Notes: generated by a model not told the origin, from the sequence alone. A stretch of 64,000 nt of DNA from Streptomyces sp. NRRL S-646 (GCF_000720765.1 NZ_JODC01000010.1:372001-436000), one strand, 5' to 3'. Positions 45,747 to 53,911 are shown, numbered from the stretch's first letter. A program made the numbers and translations.

Positions 45747-46685
45747 TTAGAAGTACCCCTCGCGCTTACGGTCTTCCATCGCGGCCTCGGACATCTTGTC
45801 GTCGGCGCGGGTGGCGCCGCGCTCGGTGAGCCGGGAGGCGGCGATCTCCGTGATGACCTGCTCCAGCGTCACGGCGTCCGAGTCGACGGCACCCGTGCAG
45901 GACATGTCACCGACGGTCCGGTACCGGACGAGCCGCTTCTCGACGGTCTCGCCGTCCTTGGGCCCGCCCCACTCGCCCGCGGTCAGCCACATGCCGCTGC
46001 GGGCGAACACCTCGCGCTCGTGCGCGAAGTAGATGTCCGGCAGCTCGATGCCCTCACGGGCGATGTACTGCCACACGTCCAGCTCGGTCCAGTTGGACAG
46101 CGGGAAGACGCGGACGTGCTCGCCGGGTGCGTGTCGGCCGTTGTACAGGTTCCACAGCTCGGGGCGCTGGCGGCGCGGGTCCCACTGCGAGAACTCGTCC
46201 CGCAGGGAGAACACCCGCTCCTTGGCCCGGGCCTTCTCCTCGTCGCGGCGTCCGCCGCCGAAGACCGCGTCGAACCTCTCCGCCTGGATCTTCTCCGTCA
46301 GCGGCAGCGTCTGCAGCGGGTTGCGGGTCCCGTCCGGGCGCTCCTTGAGCACACCGCGGTCGATGTAGTCCTGCACCGACGCGACATGCAGCCGCAGCCC
46401 GTGCTTCGCCACCGTCCGGTCGCGGTACTCCAGGACCTCGGGGAAGTTGTGCCCGGTGTCCACGTGCAGCAGCGAGAAGGGAACCGCGGCCGGCGCGAAG
46501 GCCTTCAGCGCCAGGTGCAGCATGACGATGGAGTCCTTGCCGCCGGAGAACAGGATCACCGGCCGCTCGAACTCGCCCGCCACCTCGCGGAAGATGTGCA
46601 CCGCCTCGGACTCCAGCGCGTCCAGGTGCGAGAGGGTGTACGGGGCCGCCGTACCCTCCTCGACAGCAGCGACGGTCGTCGTCAT
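45747..46685 (-). CDS. cysD: sulfate adenylyltransferase subunit 2
   Basis: The 312-residue catalytic subunit of ATP sulfurylase has the PP-loop ILFSGGKDSIVMLHLALKAF (near residue 43-62). LLHVDTGHNFPEVLEYRD is near 73-90 and the C-terminal block reads YRTVGDMSCTGAVDSDA. The end, KMSEAAMEDRKREGYF, is typical. It binds sulfate and ATP and needs CysN GTPase activity. ATG 46685 overlaps the cysC stop by ATGA (46682-46685). Confidence 0.97.
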   Translation of the reverse strand: MTTTVAAVEEGTAAPYTLSHLDALESEAVHIFREVAGEFERPVILFSGGKDSIVMLHLALKAFAPAAVPFSLLHVDTGHNFPEVLEYRDRTVAKHGLRLHVASVQDYIDRGVLKERPDGTRNPLQTLPLTEKIQAERFDAVFGGGRRDEEKARAKERVFSLRDEFSQWDPRRQRPELWNLYNGRHAPGEHVRVFPLSNWTELDVWQYIAREGIELPDIYFAHEREVFARSGMWLTAGEWGGPKDGETVEKRLVRYRTVGDMSCTGAVDSDAVTLEQVITEIAASRLTERGATRADDKMSEAAMEDRKREGYF

Positions 46686-47245
46686 GCCAGTCCCCTTTCG
46701 GTGAGCAGCGCGTGGACCGCGGCCGCGGACTCCTGGACGGTCTGGTCCTGCGACTCGATGCGCAGGTCGGGAGACTCGGGCTCCTCGTACGGGTCGTCCA
46801 CACCCGTCAGCCCCGTCAGCTCGCCGGCCGCCTGCTTGGCGTACAGACCCTTCACATCACGTACGGAGCACACCTCGACCGGAGTGGCCACGTGCACCTC
46901 GATGTACGCCGCCCCGCCCTCCTGGTGGCGCTTGCGCACTGCCTCGCGGCTGTCCGCGTACGGCGCGATCACCGGGACGAGCGCCTTGACGCCGTTGCGG
47001 GCGAGCAGTTCGGCGAGAAAGCCGATGCGCTGCACGTTGGTGTGCCGGTCCTCGCGGCTGAAGCCGAGGCCCGCGGAGATGAACTCGCGGATCTCGTCGC
47101 CGTCGAGCACCTCGACGAGGTGGCCCTCCTCGCGCAGCCGGCCGGCCAGCTCGTACGCGATGGTGGTCTTGCCGGCACTCGGCAGACCCGTGAGCCAGAC
47201 GGTGGCTCCGGTCGTCACGTTCGTCTCCTGAATCGTCGTGGTCAT
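46682..47245 (-). CDS. cysC: adenylylsulfate kinase
   Basis: The 187-residue enzyme phosphorylates APS to PAPS. It has the P-loop WLTGLPSAGKTTIA (residues 17-30), LDGDEIREFISAGLGFSREDRHTNVQRIG (about 47-75) and DVKGLYAKQAAGELTGLTGVDDPYE (about 130-155). The overlaps are ATGA with both neighbours. Because the adjacent CysH looks like an APS reductase, PAPS may serve sulfotransferases rather than the reductive route. Confidence 0.96.
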   Translation of the reverse strand: MTTTIQETNVTTGATVWLTGLPSAGKTTIAYELAGRLREEGHLVEVLDGDEIREFISAGLGFSREDRHTNVQRIGFLAELLARNGVKALVPVIAPYADSREAVRKRHQEGGAAYIEVHVATPVEVCSVRDVKGLYAKQAAGELTGLTGVDDPYEEPESPDLRIESQDQTVQESAAAVHALLTERGLA

Positions 47246-47952
47246 CCGTGCAGCCCGCACTCGGTCTTGGCGCTGCCCGCCCAGCGGCCCGCGCGCGCGT
47301 CCTCGCCCTCCAGGACGCGGCGGGTGCAGGGCGCGCAGCCGACGGACGCGTAGCCGTCCATCAGCAGCGGGTTGGTCAGTACGCCGTGTTCGGCGACGTA
47401 GGCGTCCACGTCGTCCTGGGTCCAGCGGGCGATCGGGGAGATCTTGATCTTCTGGCGCTTCTCGTCCCAGCCGACGACCGGGGTGTTCGCCCGGGTCGGG
47501 GACTCGTCGCGGCGCAGACCGGTCGCCCAGGCCACATAGTTCTTCAGGCCCTGTTCCAGCGGCTGGACCTTGCGCAGCTTGCAGCACAGGTCGGGGTCGC
47601 GGTCGTGCAGCTTGGGGCCGTACTCCGCGTCCTGCTCGGCGACCGTCTGGCGCGGGGTGAGCGTGATGACGTTGACGTCCATCACCGCCTCCACTGCGTC
47701 CCTCGTGCCGATCGTCTCGGGAAAGTGGTAGCCGGTGTCGAGGAATACCACGTCCACGCCGGGCATCGCGCGCGAGGCGAGGTGTGCGACGACGGCGTCC
47801 TCCATGGACGAGGTCACGCAGAAGCGCTTGCCGAAGGTCTCGGCCGCCCACTGGAGGATCTCCAGCGCGGAGGCGTCCTCCAGGTCGCGGCCGGCCTGCT
47901 CGGCGAGCGCCTTCAGGTCCTCGGTCGTCCGTTCTTCCTGCACCGCGGTCAT
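47242..47952 (-). CDS. cysH: adenylylsulfate (APS/PAPS) reductase
   Basis: The 236-residue thiol-dependent reductase forms sulfite from APS. It has the PP-loop-related FCVTSSMEDAVVAHLAS (residues 44-60) and VVFLDTGYHFPETI (about 68-81). Four cluster cysteines are present: CC in DPDLCCKLRKVQPL (about 122) and CAPC in YASVGCAPCTRR (about 206-209). The catalytic C-terminal Cys is in KTECGLHG. The CC/CxxC set binds a 4Fe-4S cluster and points to APS as substrate. ATG 47952 overlaps the zinc-ribbon gene by ATGA. Confidence 0.96.
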   Translation of the reverse strand: MTAVQEERTTEDLKALAEQAGRDLEDASALEILQWAAETFGKRFCVTSSMEDAVVAHLASRAMPGVDVVFLDTGYHFPETIGTRDAVEAVMDVNVITLTPRQTVAEQDAEYGPKLHDRDPDLCCKLRKVQPLEQGLKNYVAWATGLRRDESPTRANTPVVGWDEKRQKIKISPIARWTQDDVDAYVAEHGVLTNPLLMDGYASVGCAPCTRRVLEGEDARAGRWAGSAKTECGLHG

Positions 47953-48128
47953 ATTTCGTCTCCCCCTGCTTCGGAGTGCTGAAGACCCCGGGCGAGCAGC
48001 CCGAGGAACTTCAGCTGAAAAGCCCGGTTGCAAGCGGCGCATTCCCACGCGCCATGGCCCTGCTCGGACGGACGGAGGTCCTCGTCGCCGCAGTAGGGGC
48101 AGTAGAAGGGGGCGGCCCGCTCGCTCAT
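47949..48128 (-). CDS. small zinc-ribbon protein of the sulfite reductase operon
   Basis: The 59-residue protein has two CxxC pairs, FYCPYCGDEDLRP (Cys 10, 13) and WECAACNRAFQLKFLGL (Cys 30, 33), the spacing of a rubredoxin-like zinc ribbon. It overlaps sirA and cysH by ATGA on both sides, so the three are translated as a unit. It could bind zinc or iron and assist electron transfer or assembly of sulfite reductase; this is inference from position, as no function is known to me. Confidence 0.85.
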   Translation of the reverse strand: MSERAAPFYCPYCGDEDLRPSEQGHGAWECAACNRAFQLKFLGLLARGLQHSEAGGDEI

Positions 48129-49822
48129 GAGAGGGCCTCCTCGGACGCACGGGAGGCCCAGGCGGCGAACCGCTCGCCGTCCTCGCGCTCGGCCTGGAAC
48201 CGCTTGAGGACACGCTCGACGTAGTCGGGCAGCTCCTCGGACGTGACCTTCAGGCCGCGGACCTTGCGGCCGAACCCGGCCTCCAGGCCCAGCGCACCGC
48301 CGAGGTGCACCTGGTAGCCCTCGACCTGCTCGCCCTGGTCGTTGAGGACGAGCTGGCCCTTGAGACCGATGTCCGCCACCTGGATACGGGCGCAGGCGTT
48401 CGGGCAGCCGTTGATGTTGATGGTGATGGGCTCGTCGAACTCCGGGATGCGGCGCTCCAGTTCGTCGATCAGGGACGAACCACGCTGCTTGGTCTCGACG
48501 ATGGCGAGCTTGCAGTACTCGATACCGGTGCAGGCCATGGTGCCGCGCCGGAAGGGGGACGGCTTGGCCGTGAGGTCGAGCGCCTCCAGGGCCTCGACCA
48601 GCGGCTCGACCTGCGCCTCCTCGACATCGAGGACGATCATCTTCTGCTCGACGGTCGTACGCACCCGGCCAGAGCCGTGGGCCTCGGCGACCTCGGCGAT
48701 CTTCGTGAGGGTGGCGCCGTCGACGCGGCCGACGCGCGGGGCGAAACCGACGTAGAACCGGCCGTCCTTCTGCCGGTGCACACCGACGTGGTCGCGCCAG
48801 CGGCCCGAGGGCTCGGCGGGCGCGGGACCGTCGACCAGCTTGCGCTTGAGGTAGTCGTCCTCCAGGACCTGGCGGAACTTCTCCGGGCCCCAGTCGGCGA
48901 CCAGGAACTTCAGACGGGCGCGGGTGCGCAGGCGCCGGTAGCCCCAGTCGCGGAAGATGCCGACCACGCCGGCCCACACCTCCGGGACCTCCTCCAGCGG
49001 CACCCAGGCGCCGAGGCGGACGCCGAGCTTCGGGTTGGTGGACAGACCGCCGCCGACCCACAGGTCGAAGCCGGGGCCGTGCTCGGGGTGCTCGACGCCG
49101 ACGAACGCGATGTCGTTGATCTCGTGGACCACGTCGAGCAGCGGGGAGCCGGAGATCGCCGTCTTGAACTTGCGGGGCAGGTTGGAGAACTCCTTGCTGC
49201 CGATGTAGCGCTCGTGGATCTCGTCGACCGCCCAGGTGCCGTCGATGATCTCGTCCTCGGCGATCCCGGCGACCGGCGAGCCGATGATGACGCGGGGGGT
49301 GTCGCCGCAGGCCTCGGTCGTGGACAGCCCGACGGCCTCCAGCCGGTTCCAGATCTCCGGGACGTCCTCGATGCGGATCCAGTGCAGCTGGATGTTCTGC
49401 CGGTCGGTGATGTCCGCGCTGCCGCGCGCGAACTCCTCCGAGATCTCGCCGATCACGCGCAGCTGCTGGGTGGTCAGGCGGCCGCCGTCGATGCGCACCC
49501 GCAGCATGAAGTACTTGTCGTCCAGCTCCTCCGGCTCCAGGATCGCGGTCTTGCCGCCGTCGATCCCGGGCTTGCGCTGGGTGTACAGACCCCACCAGCG
49601 CATACGTCCGCGCAGGTCGTTCGGGTCGATCGAGTCGAAGCCCCGCTTGGAGTAGATCGTCTCAATGCGTGTCCGCACATTGAGACCGTCGTCGTCCTTC
49701 TTGAACTGCTCGTTGCCGTTGAGCGGGGTGTGGTGCCCCGCGGCCCACTGGCCCTCACCGCGGTGACGGCTCACCTTGCGGCGGGGCGCTGCGGCTGCAG
49801 GGTTCTGCGGGGTGGCGGCCAT
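48125..49822 (-). CDS. sirA: ferredoxin-type sulfite reductase (nitrite/sulfite reductase family)
   Basis: The 565-residue enzyme reduces sulfite to sulfide with six electrons. Two ferredoxin-like half domains are followed by 4Fe-4S/siroheme sites. The cluster ligands are CTGIEYC (about residue 430-436) and CPNAC (about 475-479). ADITDRQNIQLHWIRIEDVP (about 137-156) and ACGDTPRVIIGSPVAGI (about 171-187) are the siroheme-contact regions. ATG 49822 follows GAAGGACGTAGAACC. It is the first structural gene of the operon, 148 bp after the leader-peptide stop. The sequence fits sulfite better than nitrite reductase mainly because of its neighbours. Confidence 0.95.
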   Translation of the reverse strand: MAATPQNPAAAAPRRKVSRHRGEGQWAAGHHTPLNGNEQFKKDDDGLNVRTRIETIYSKRGFDSIDPNDLRGRMRWWGLYTQRKPGIDGGKTAILEPEELDDKYFMLRVRIDGGRLTTQQLRVIGEISEEFARGSADITDRQNIQLHWIRIEDVPEIWNRLEAVGLSTTEACGDTPRVIIGSPVAGIAEDEIIDGTWAVDEIHERYIGSKEFSNLPRKFKTAISGSPLLDVVHEINDIAFVGVEHPEHGPGFDLWVGGGLSTNPKLGVRLGAWVPLEEVPEVWAGVVGIFRDWGYRRLRTRARLKFLVADWGPEKFRQVLEDDYLKRKLVDGPAPAEPSGRWRDHVGVHRQKDGRFYVGFAPRVGRVDGATLTKIAEVAEAHGSGRVRTTVEQKMIVLDVEEAQVEPLVEALEALDLTAKPSPFRRGTMACTGIEYCKLAIVETKQRGSSLIDELERRIPEFDEPITININGCPNACARIQVADIGLKGQLVLNDQGEQVEGYQVHLGGALGLEAGFGRKVRGLKVTSEELPDYVERVLKRFQAEREDGERFAAWASRASEEALS

Positions 49823-49943
49823 GGTTCTACGTCCTTCGGGACAGGCGGGAAAGCGGCTCTGACCTGCGCGTTCGGGCGCATGGGCATACGTGCGCGTCGT
49901 TGCGCGATCGGACTGAGGAAGAGATGTCGGCTGTGCTGCACCC

Positions 49944-49958
49944 GCGGCCGGAGGCCGC
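49944..49958 (-). promoter_or_regulatory. hairpin just after the sulfate-operon leader peptide
   Basis: A perfect GCGGCC/GGCCGC stem with a 3-base loop lies 12 bases past the leader stop codon in the direction of transcription. It lacks a T run, so it may regulate ribosome or polymerase progress rather than act as a simple terminator. Confidence 0.4.
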
Positions 49959-49970
49959 TGATGGGCTACG

Positions 49971-50030
49971 TCAGCTTGCCGGACAGATGGCGCTGGACAT
50001 GCGGCCGAGGTCGACGTGCCGCCGACTCAC
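49971..50030 (-). CDS. cysteine/sulfur-responsive leader peptide (RRHVDL family)
   Basis: A 19-residue frame reads MSRRHVDLGRMSSAICPAS from GTG 50030. It matches the short actinobacterial proteins annotated as putative leader peptide (pattern RRHVDLxRxSSAxC), found upstream of cys and ssu genes. The Cys codon is number 16. The stop is 148 bp before sirA, in the same orientation. A regulatory role, in which cysteine supply at the Cys codon controls readthrough into the operon, is known or proposed for related peptides and is inferred here. TTG 50033 is an alternative start. Confidence 0.85.
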   Translation of the reverse strand: MSRRHVDLGRMSSAICPAS

Positions 50031-50112
50031 CAAGGCAATTCCAGTTCCAGACATGACGGAAGCGTGTCATGGCAATCTGGACACAGTCCAGCTTCGTCCA
50101 TGATGCGGACAT

Positions 50113-50137
50113 CCTTGTCCCGGAATGTGGGACAAGG
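50113..50137. promoter_or_regulatory. perfect inverted repeat upstream of the sulfate leader
   Basis: CCTTGTCCC and GGGACAAGG are 9-bp arms around 7 bases, 83 bp upstream of the leader start and 45 bp past the GNAT stop. It may be the GNAT terminator or an operator of the sulfate operon. Two weaker inverted repeats (CTGGAC/GTCCAG at 50077-50091 and CATGAC/GTCATG at 50052-50071) lie between it and the leader. Confidence 0.45.
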
Positions 50138-50181
50138 GTGTCGTCGATCACATCGGCTGCCGCCGGTCTTGTCCGTGCAGG

Positions 50182-50754
50182 TCAGGCGCGGTATGCCCCG
50201 GGCCACGGGCCAGGCGCCGCCACCTCCGCCTCCTCCTCGACCTTGGTGTCGAAGAGCTTGAAGCCCCGGCGCAGATAGTTGTCCATGGCGTGCTCCCCGT
50301 CCAGGCTGCATGTATGCAGCCAGACCCGCTTCGTCTGCGCCAGTGCGGGCCAGCGCTCCGCCAGGTCCCAGGCGCGGGCGGCGCCGTACGACAGCAGGTG
50401 TCCGCCGATGCGCCGGCCCCGGAAGGCGGGCACCAGACCGAAGTAGACGATCTCCACGACCCCGTCGTCCTGCGGGTCCAGCTCCACGTATCCCGCGGGC
50501 GTTCCCCGGTCGTATGCGACCCAGGTCTCCACGCCCGGCCGGTCCAGGTGCTCCTGCCACTGCGCGTACGTCCAGCCCAGCCGGTCGATCCAGCGGATGT
50601 CGCCGCCGACGGACGCGTACAGGAATCGGCTGAACTCGGGCGAGGGGACCTCGGAACGGACGGTCCGCACGTCTCCCTCCGGCGCGGCGGCCGGAAGCAG
50701 GTCGGTCGGTGCGGTCTGCTCCAGGGACCAGGTGGTCACGGGAATGTTGGTCAT
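50182..50754 (-). CDS. GNAT family N-acetyltransferase
   Basis: The 190-residue GNAT-fold protein has the acetyl-CoA-binding motif A region VEIVYFGLVPAFRGRRIGGHLLSYGAARAWDL (residues 103-134; RGRRIGG is the pyrophosphate loop). TKRVWLHTCSLDGEHAMDNYLRRGFKLF is near 145-172. The acceptor is unknown. ATG 50754 is chosen over 50802 because it opens a shorter, more typical N-terminus and coding bias starts there. It is separated from the sulfate leader by about 150 bp and probably belongs to a different unit. Confidence 0.88.
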   Translation of the reverse strand: MTNIPVTTWSLEQTAPTDLLPAAAPEGDVRTVRSEVPSPEFSRFLYASVGGDIRWIDRLGWTYAQWQEHLDRPGVETWVAYDRGTPAGYVELDPQDDGVVEIVYFGLVPAFRGRRIGGHLLSYGAARAWDLAERWPALAQTKRVWLHTCSLDGEHAMDNYLRRGFKLFDTKVEEEAEVAAPGPWPGAYRA

Positions 50755-50808
50755 GGCGGTCAGGGAATCATCCGTCCGGCGGCTGTGTCGATCGCCGTCC
50801 ACCTGACC

Positions 50809-50880
50809 GCGCCCCGATAGGGGCGCGGGGAACTGCGCGACCAGCCACGATGACGCCGCAGGCGATCGTCGGCCGATCCC
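50809..50880. repeat. dispersed intergenic repeat, copy 5
   Basis: A perfect hairpin GCGCCCC/GGGGCGC with GATA loop (50809-50826) is followed by GGGAACTGCGCGACC and AGCCACGATGACGCCGCAG. It lies between the GNAT start and the secreted-protein stop. Confidence 0.8.
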
Positions 50881-50895
50881 ACGGGGCCCGTGCGC

Positions 50896-52170
50896 CTAGC
50901 TCAGGGCTCTGTCGATCGAGCTCAGCGGCAGCGTATAAAGCATCCGCCCGGACTCCGACCAGACCTCACCGGTCTCCTCCCAGTAGGAGAGGGACCCGGA
51001 GGGTCCGGTCCAGCAGCGGTTCGTCCCGTCCGAGCCGCACCGCGTGGCCTTCGCCGCGTGCGCGTTCTGCCGCCACAGGGTGCCGTGGCCGTCCGCGGTG
51101 TCCGCCGCGCGGGCCAGGTACCACTGTGAGCCGTACGACAGGACGCCGCCGACGCCTGCTGTCTTCGTCTCGTACGCCTCGGTCGCGACCGCGTGTCCCG
51201 CGGCGTCGGTGGCCAGCAGGCCGGCGCGGGCCGGGTCGCTGCTGAACGCATAGCGCCACAGCCGGGTGTGCCGTCCGCTGTCCGCGGGGACCCATTCGCT
51301 CGCCACCAGGCTGTCGGGGGCGGTGCTGCGGTCGAGCGAGATTGCCGCCGGACGCGCGCTCCCACCGGTGACCCGGTACGAGCCGACGGCCGGCAGGACG
51401 TACCGCGCGCCCTGCGCCGCCCAGCCGCCGCGCACCCTGCCGACCGCGCCGCTGTCGACGGTGGCCCGCTGGATGCGGTGCATGTCGTACACGTACAGCC
51501 CGTCGGCGGCGGTGACCAGGAGCTTGCCCTGGTACCAGACCATGCCGGAGACGGGGGAGGCCAGCCCGCGGTAGTCGCGGCCGCCGTCGACCGGGACGGC
51601 GAGGGTCGCCCAGGCGTAGGTGAGGCGGTCGGGGTCGCTCGCGTCGACGAGGGCGACCCGGGCGAGGCCGGGCTTCCCCGACCTGCCCGCCTGGTGGGTC
51701 CAGCCGGAGAGGATCACGCGACGGGCGCCCCAGTGGCCGTCGTCGTCGGCGTCCCCGGAGGTGGTGACAGCCCCGGCCCGCCAGCCGCGGGTGTCGGCGG
51801 CGTCCCAGCAGTACGCGCGTGTGGCCGCGGGCGCCACGGGCAGTGCTGTGCGCTCCGTGGTCGTACAGTCGGCCGCGCCCAGCAGGGAGTGGTCGGCGTC
51901 GTCGAGGACGGTGCTCACGCCGACGGGCCTGCCCATGGCGGCGGCGAGCCGGTCGAGGGTGCTCTGCGGCACCAGGCGCTCCTGGAGCCGCAGTCCGGCC
52001 GTCCGGTCGGACGCGGCGAGCGCCTTCAGGGCTCCCGGCCTGTCACCGACCGTGGCCTGCGAGGCGCTGATCATGGTGGCGGCGGCGGTGAGTGCGAGGG
52101 CGGTTCCGGCGAGGAAGGCGCGCAGCGCACGACCCCGCTTCTGCCTGCGGTGTCGGCCACGTTGCTTCAT
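50896..52170 (-). CDS. secreted protein of unknown function
   Basis: 424 residues with an N-terminal basic stretch (KQRGRHRRQKRGR) and signal core (ALRAFLAGTALALTAAATMISASQA, cleavage near residue 38). The rest has repeated short beta-type units with W/Y/G-rich blades (WRAGAVTTSGDADDDGHWGARRVILSGWTHQ; GLASPVSGMVWYQGKLLVTAADGLYVYDMHRI; LWRYAFSSDP). This suggests a beta-propeller. No catalytic motif was seen. Cysteines come in pairs (ADC, AYC, RCGS, RCWT). ATG 52170 follows GGGAGGACGT. Homologues in Streptomyces are annotated as secreted protein, as far as I recall. Confidence 0.75.
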   Translation of the reverse strand: MKQRGRHRRQKRGRALRAFLAGTALALTAAATMISASQATVGDRPGALKALAASDRTAGLRLQERLVPQSTLDRLAAAMGRPVGVSTVLDDADHSLLGAADCTTTERTALPVAPAATRAYCWDAADTRGWRAGAVTTSGDADDDGHWGARRVILSGWTHQAGRSGKPGLARVALVDASDPDRLTYAWATLAVPVDGGRDYRGLASPVSGMVWYQGKLLVTAADGLYVYDMHRIQRATVDSGAVGRVRGGWAAQGARYVLPAVGSYRVTGGSARPAAISLDRSTAPDSLVASEWVPADSGRHTRLWRYAFSSDPARAGLLATDAAGHAVATEAYETKTAGVGGVLSYGSQWYLARAADTADGHGTLWRQNAHAAKATRCGSDGTNRCWTGPSGSLSYWEETGEVWSESGRMLYTLPLSSIDRALS

Positions 52171-52344
52171 ACGTCCTCCCGAGGCGGGCCAACTGCGGTC
52201 ATTGGTCCGTGTGTTGACCAAAGGAGCAGGTGGGGTGGCCCGTAGAGGGATGCTACGGCAGTCCGGCACGGTAGGGCACGAAGACCGTGCAAATATGCGG
52301 AAGATACGGCCGTGTGGTCACTCAGGGGCATGTGTCGGACACGC

Positions 52345-53634
52345 TCAGGGCAGATCGGCCGGCTGCCGTAGGTTGATCACCGCCGGTGCCGTCGACTGCG
52401 GCAGCAGATCGCGCGGGTCGGCCGGCAGGAGCAGCTCGACCTCCGCGTCCTCCGCGAAGCGGTACGGCCGGTGTTCCAGCAACCCGCCGAGATAGCGCCG
52501 TACTCGGGACATCTCGGCGCGCACCGTCACCGTCCGGGCTCCGTCGCCGAACATCTCCTCGGCCAGGCCCGCCGCGCTGCGGCCGCCGCGGTGCAGGGCG
52601 AGCAGATACAGCAACTCGGCGTGCCGGGGGCTCAGTTCATGGCTCCAGGAGCCCGCGGACCCGGACACCGTGACGGACCAGCGGCGCGGCTGCGTCAGGT
52701 CCAGCACGACACGCGTGGCGCCGCGCGGCACCGGCTCGTCCGTGGCCCGGACCAGCCAGCCCTCGGCCAGCGGCTCCACCGAGCACAGGCCGAGCGGCGG
52801 CAGCCACCGGCGGCCCGCCGTCAGGGACTTGGGCAGGGCGATCCGGCTGGTGTAGGGCATCCCGGTCACCGCGGCGGTCCAGCCGTTCCGGTCCACCGCG
52901 AGGGCTCGGCCGCCCACCCGGGCCAGCACCGGTGCGGCCACCGCGCGCAGCCGCTCCAGAGAGGTCAGATGCAGCTCGCGCAGCCGGGCCTCGGCGAGCT
53001 TGGCCACCGAGTCCACCCAGGCGAGCGTGGCCGGGTGCATCGTCTCCAGCGGTCCGCTGACGTCCACGACACCGATCAGCCGGCCGTCGCGCGGGTCGGT
53101 GATGGGCGCGCCGGTACAGGTCCAGGAGGTCTGCGAGCGCACGAAGTGCTCGGAGGCGAAGACCTGCACGGGCCGGCGCACCACCGCCGGGGTGCCGATG
53201 CCGTTCGTCCCGACGACGTCCTCGCGCCAGTCGGCGCCCAGTTCGAAGCCGAGCCCGTCCGCCTTGCGCAGCACGGCCGAACTGCCCTCGCGCCACAGCA
53301 CCCGGCCGTCCTCGTCGGCGACCACCATGATGTGGTGGGCGACGTCCGCGACCGACAGCAGCCCCTCCCGCAGCACCGGCAGGACGTGCCGCAGCGTCGT
53401 GGACGCCCGGCGGCGCCGCACCTCGTCGGCGGGCAGCAGCCCGGAACGGTGGTCGCGTTCGGGGTCGATGCCGCTGCGCAGCATGCGCCCCCAGGACTGC
53501 TCGATCACCGGACGGGGCGCGACGGGGGTGCGCTGCCCGGAGAGCCGGGCGGCGCGGACCTCGCTGAGTACCCGCGCCGCGCGCGCCGTGTCGACCACGG
53601 CGAGCTGCGTCACGTCCGTCGGCGGGTGCACCAC
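52345..53634 (-). CDS. GAF domain transcriptional regulator (AcoR-like N-terminus)
   Basis: A regulator of about 429 residues. Residues 35-60 (PVAPRPVIEQSWGRMLRSGIDPE) and the following GAF domain (LLSVADVAHHIMVVADEDGRVLWREG; GFELGADWREDVVGTNGIGTPAVVRRPVQVFASEHFV) match the sensor part of AcoR-type acetoin/alcohol regulators. No AAA+ sigma-54 domain follows. Instead the C-terminus (residues 350-429, SPRHAELLYLLALHRGGRSAAGLAEEMFGDG, RAEMSRVRRYLGG) looks like a winged DNA-binding domain. GTG 53634 is chosen with GGGAGG 5 bases upstream. A TTGCAAC-type palindrome lies 141 bp upstream. Confidence 0.8.
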   Translation of the reverse strand: MVHPPTDVTQLAVVDTARAARVLSEVRAARLSGQRTPVAPRPVIEQSWGRMLRSGIDPERDHRSGLLPADEVRRRRASTTLRHVLPVLREGLLSVADVAHHIMVVADEDGRVLWREGSSAVLRKADGLGFELGADWREDVVGTNGIGTPAVVRRPVQVFASEHFVRSQTSWTCTGAPITDPRDGRLIGVVDVSGPLETMHPATLAWVDSVAKLAEARLRELHLTSLERLRAVAAPVLARVGGRALAVDRNGWTAAVTGMPYTSRIALPKSLTAGRRWLPPLGLCSVEPLAEGWLVRATDEPVPRGATRVVLDLTQPRRWSVTVSGSAGSWSHELSPRHAELLYLLALHRGGRSAAGLAEEMFGDGARTVTVRAEMSRVRRYLGGLLEHRPYRFAEDAEVELLLPADPRDLLPQSTAPAVINLRQPADLP

Positions 53635-53774
53635 TTGGCCTCCCGGAAGAAGGGCTCGGGACAACCGGTTTCTCGTCGCGTTTCGGCCACGGAGCCGGAG
53701 TCGTCCGCACTGTCCGTCTCATAGTGCCGTCCGTTCCCGGCGGACGGGTCCAGTCCAGCCGCAGACAGCAGCAA

Positions 53775-53792
53775 GTTGCAACCCCTTGCAAC
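53775..53792. promoter_or_regulatory. TTGCAA palindrome, candidate operator of the GAF regulator
   Basis: GTTGCAA-CCCC-TTGCAAC is a perfect 7-4-7 palindrome in an AT-richer stretch between aidB and the GAF regulator gene. It could be the binding site of the regulator itself. Confidence 0.45.
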
Positions 53793-53875
53793 CCTGGTGG
53801 ACCGGCTCCTGCTTGATTGAATATTGAGCAACGCCGTCCCGAGCGGCGTTCGTGGCCTCGAACGGGCCGGTTGGG

Positions 53876-53911
53876 CGGGGGTGGTGCCGTGTCGGCGCAG
53901 CACCACCCCCG
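53876..53911 (-). terminator. aidB terminator hairpin
   Basis: A 12-bp perfect stem (CGGGGGTGGTGC and complement) with a 12-base loop begins 17 bases past the aidB stop. Confidence 0.75.
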
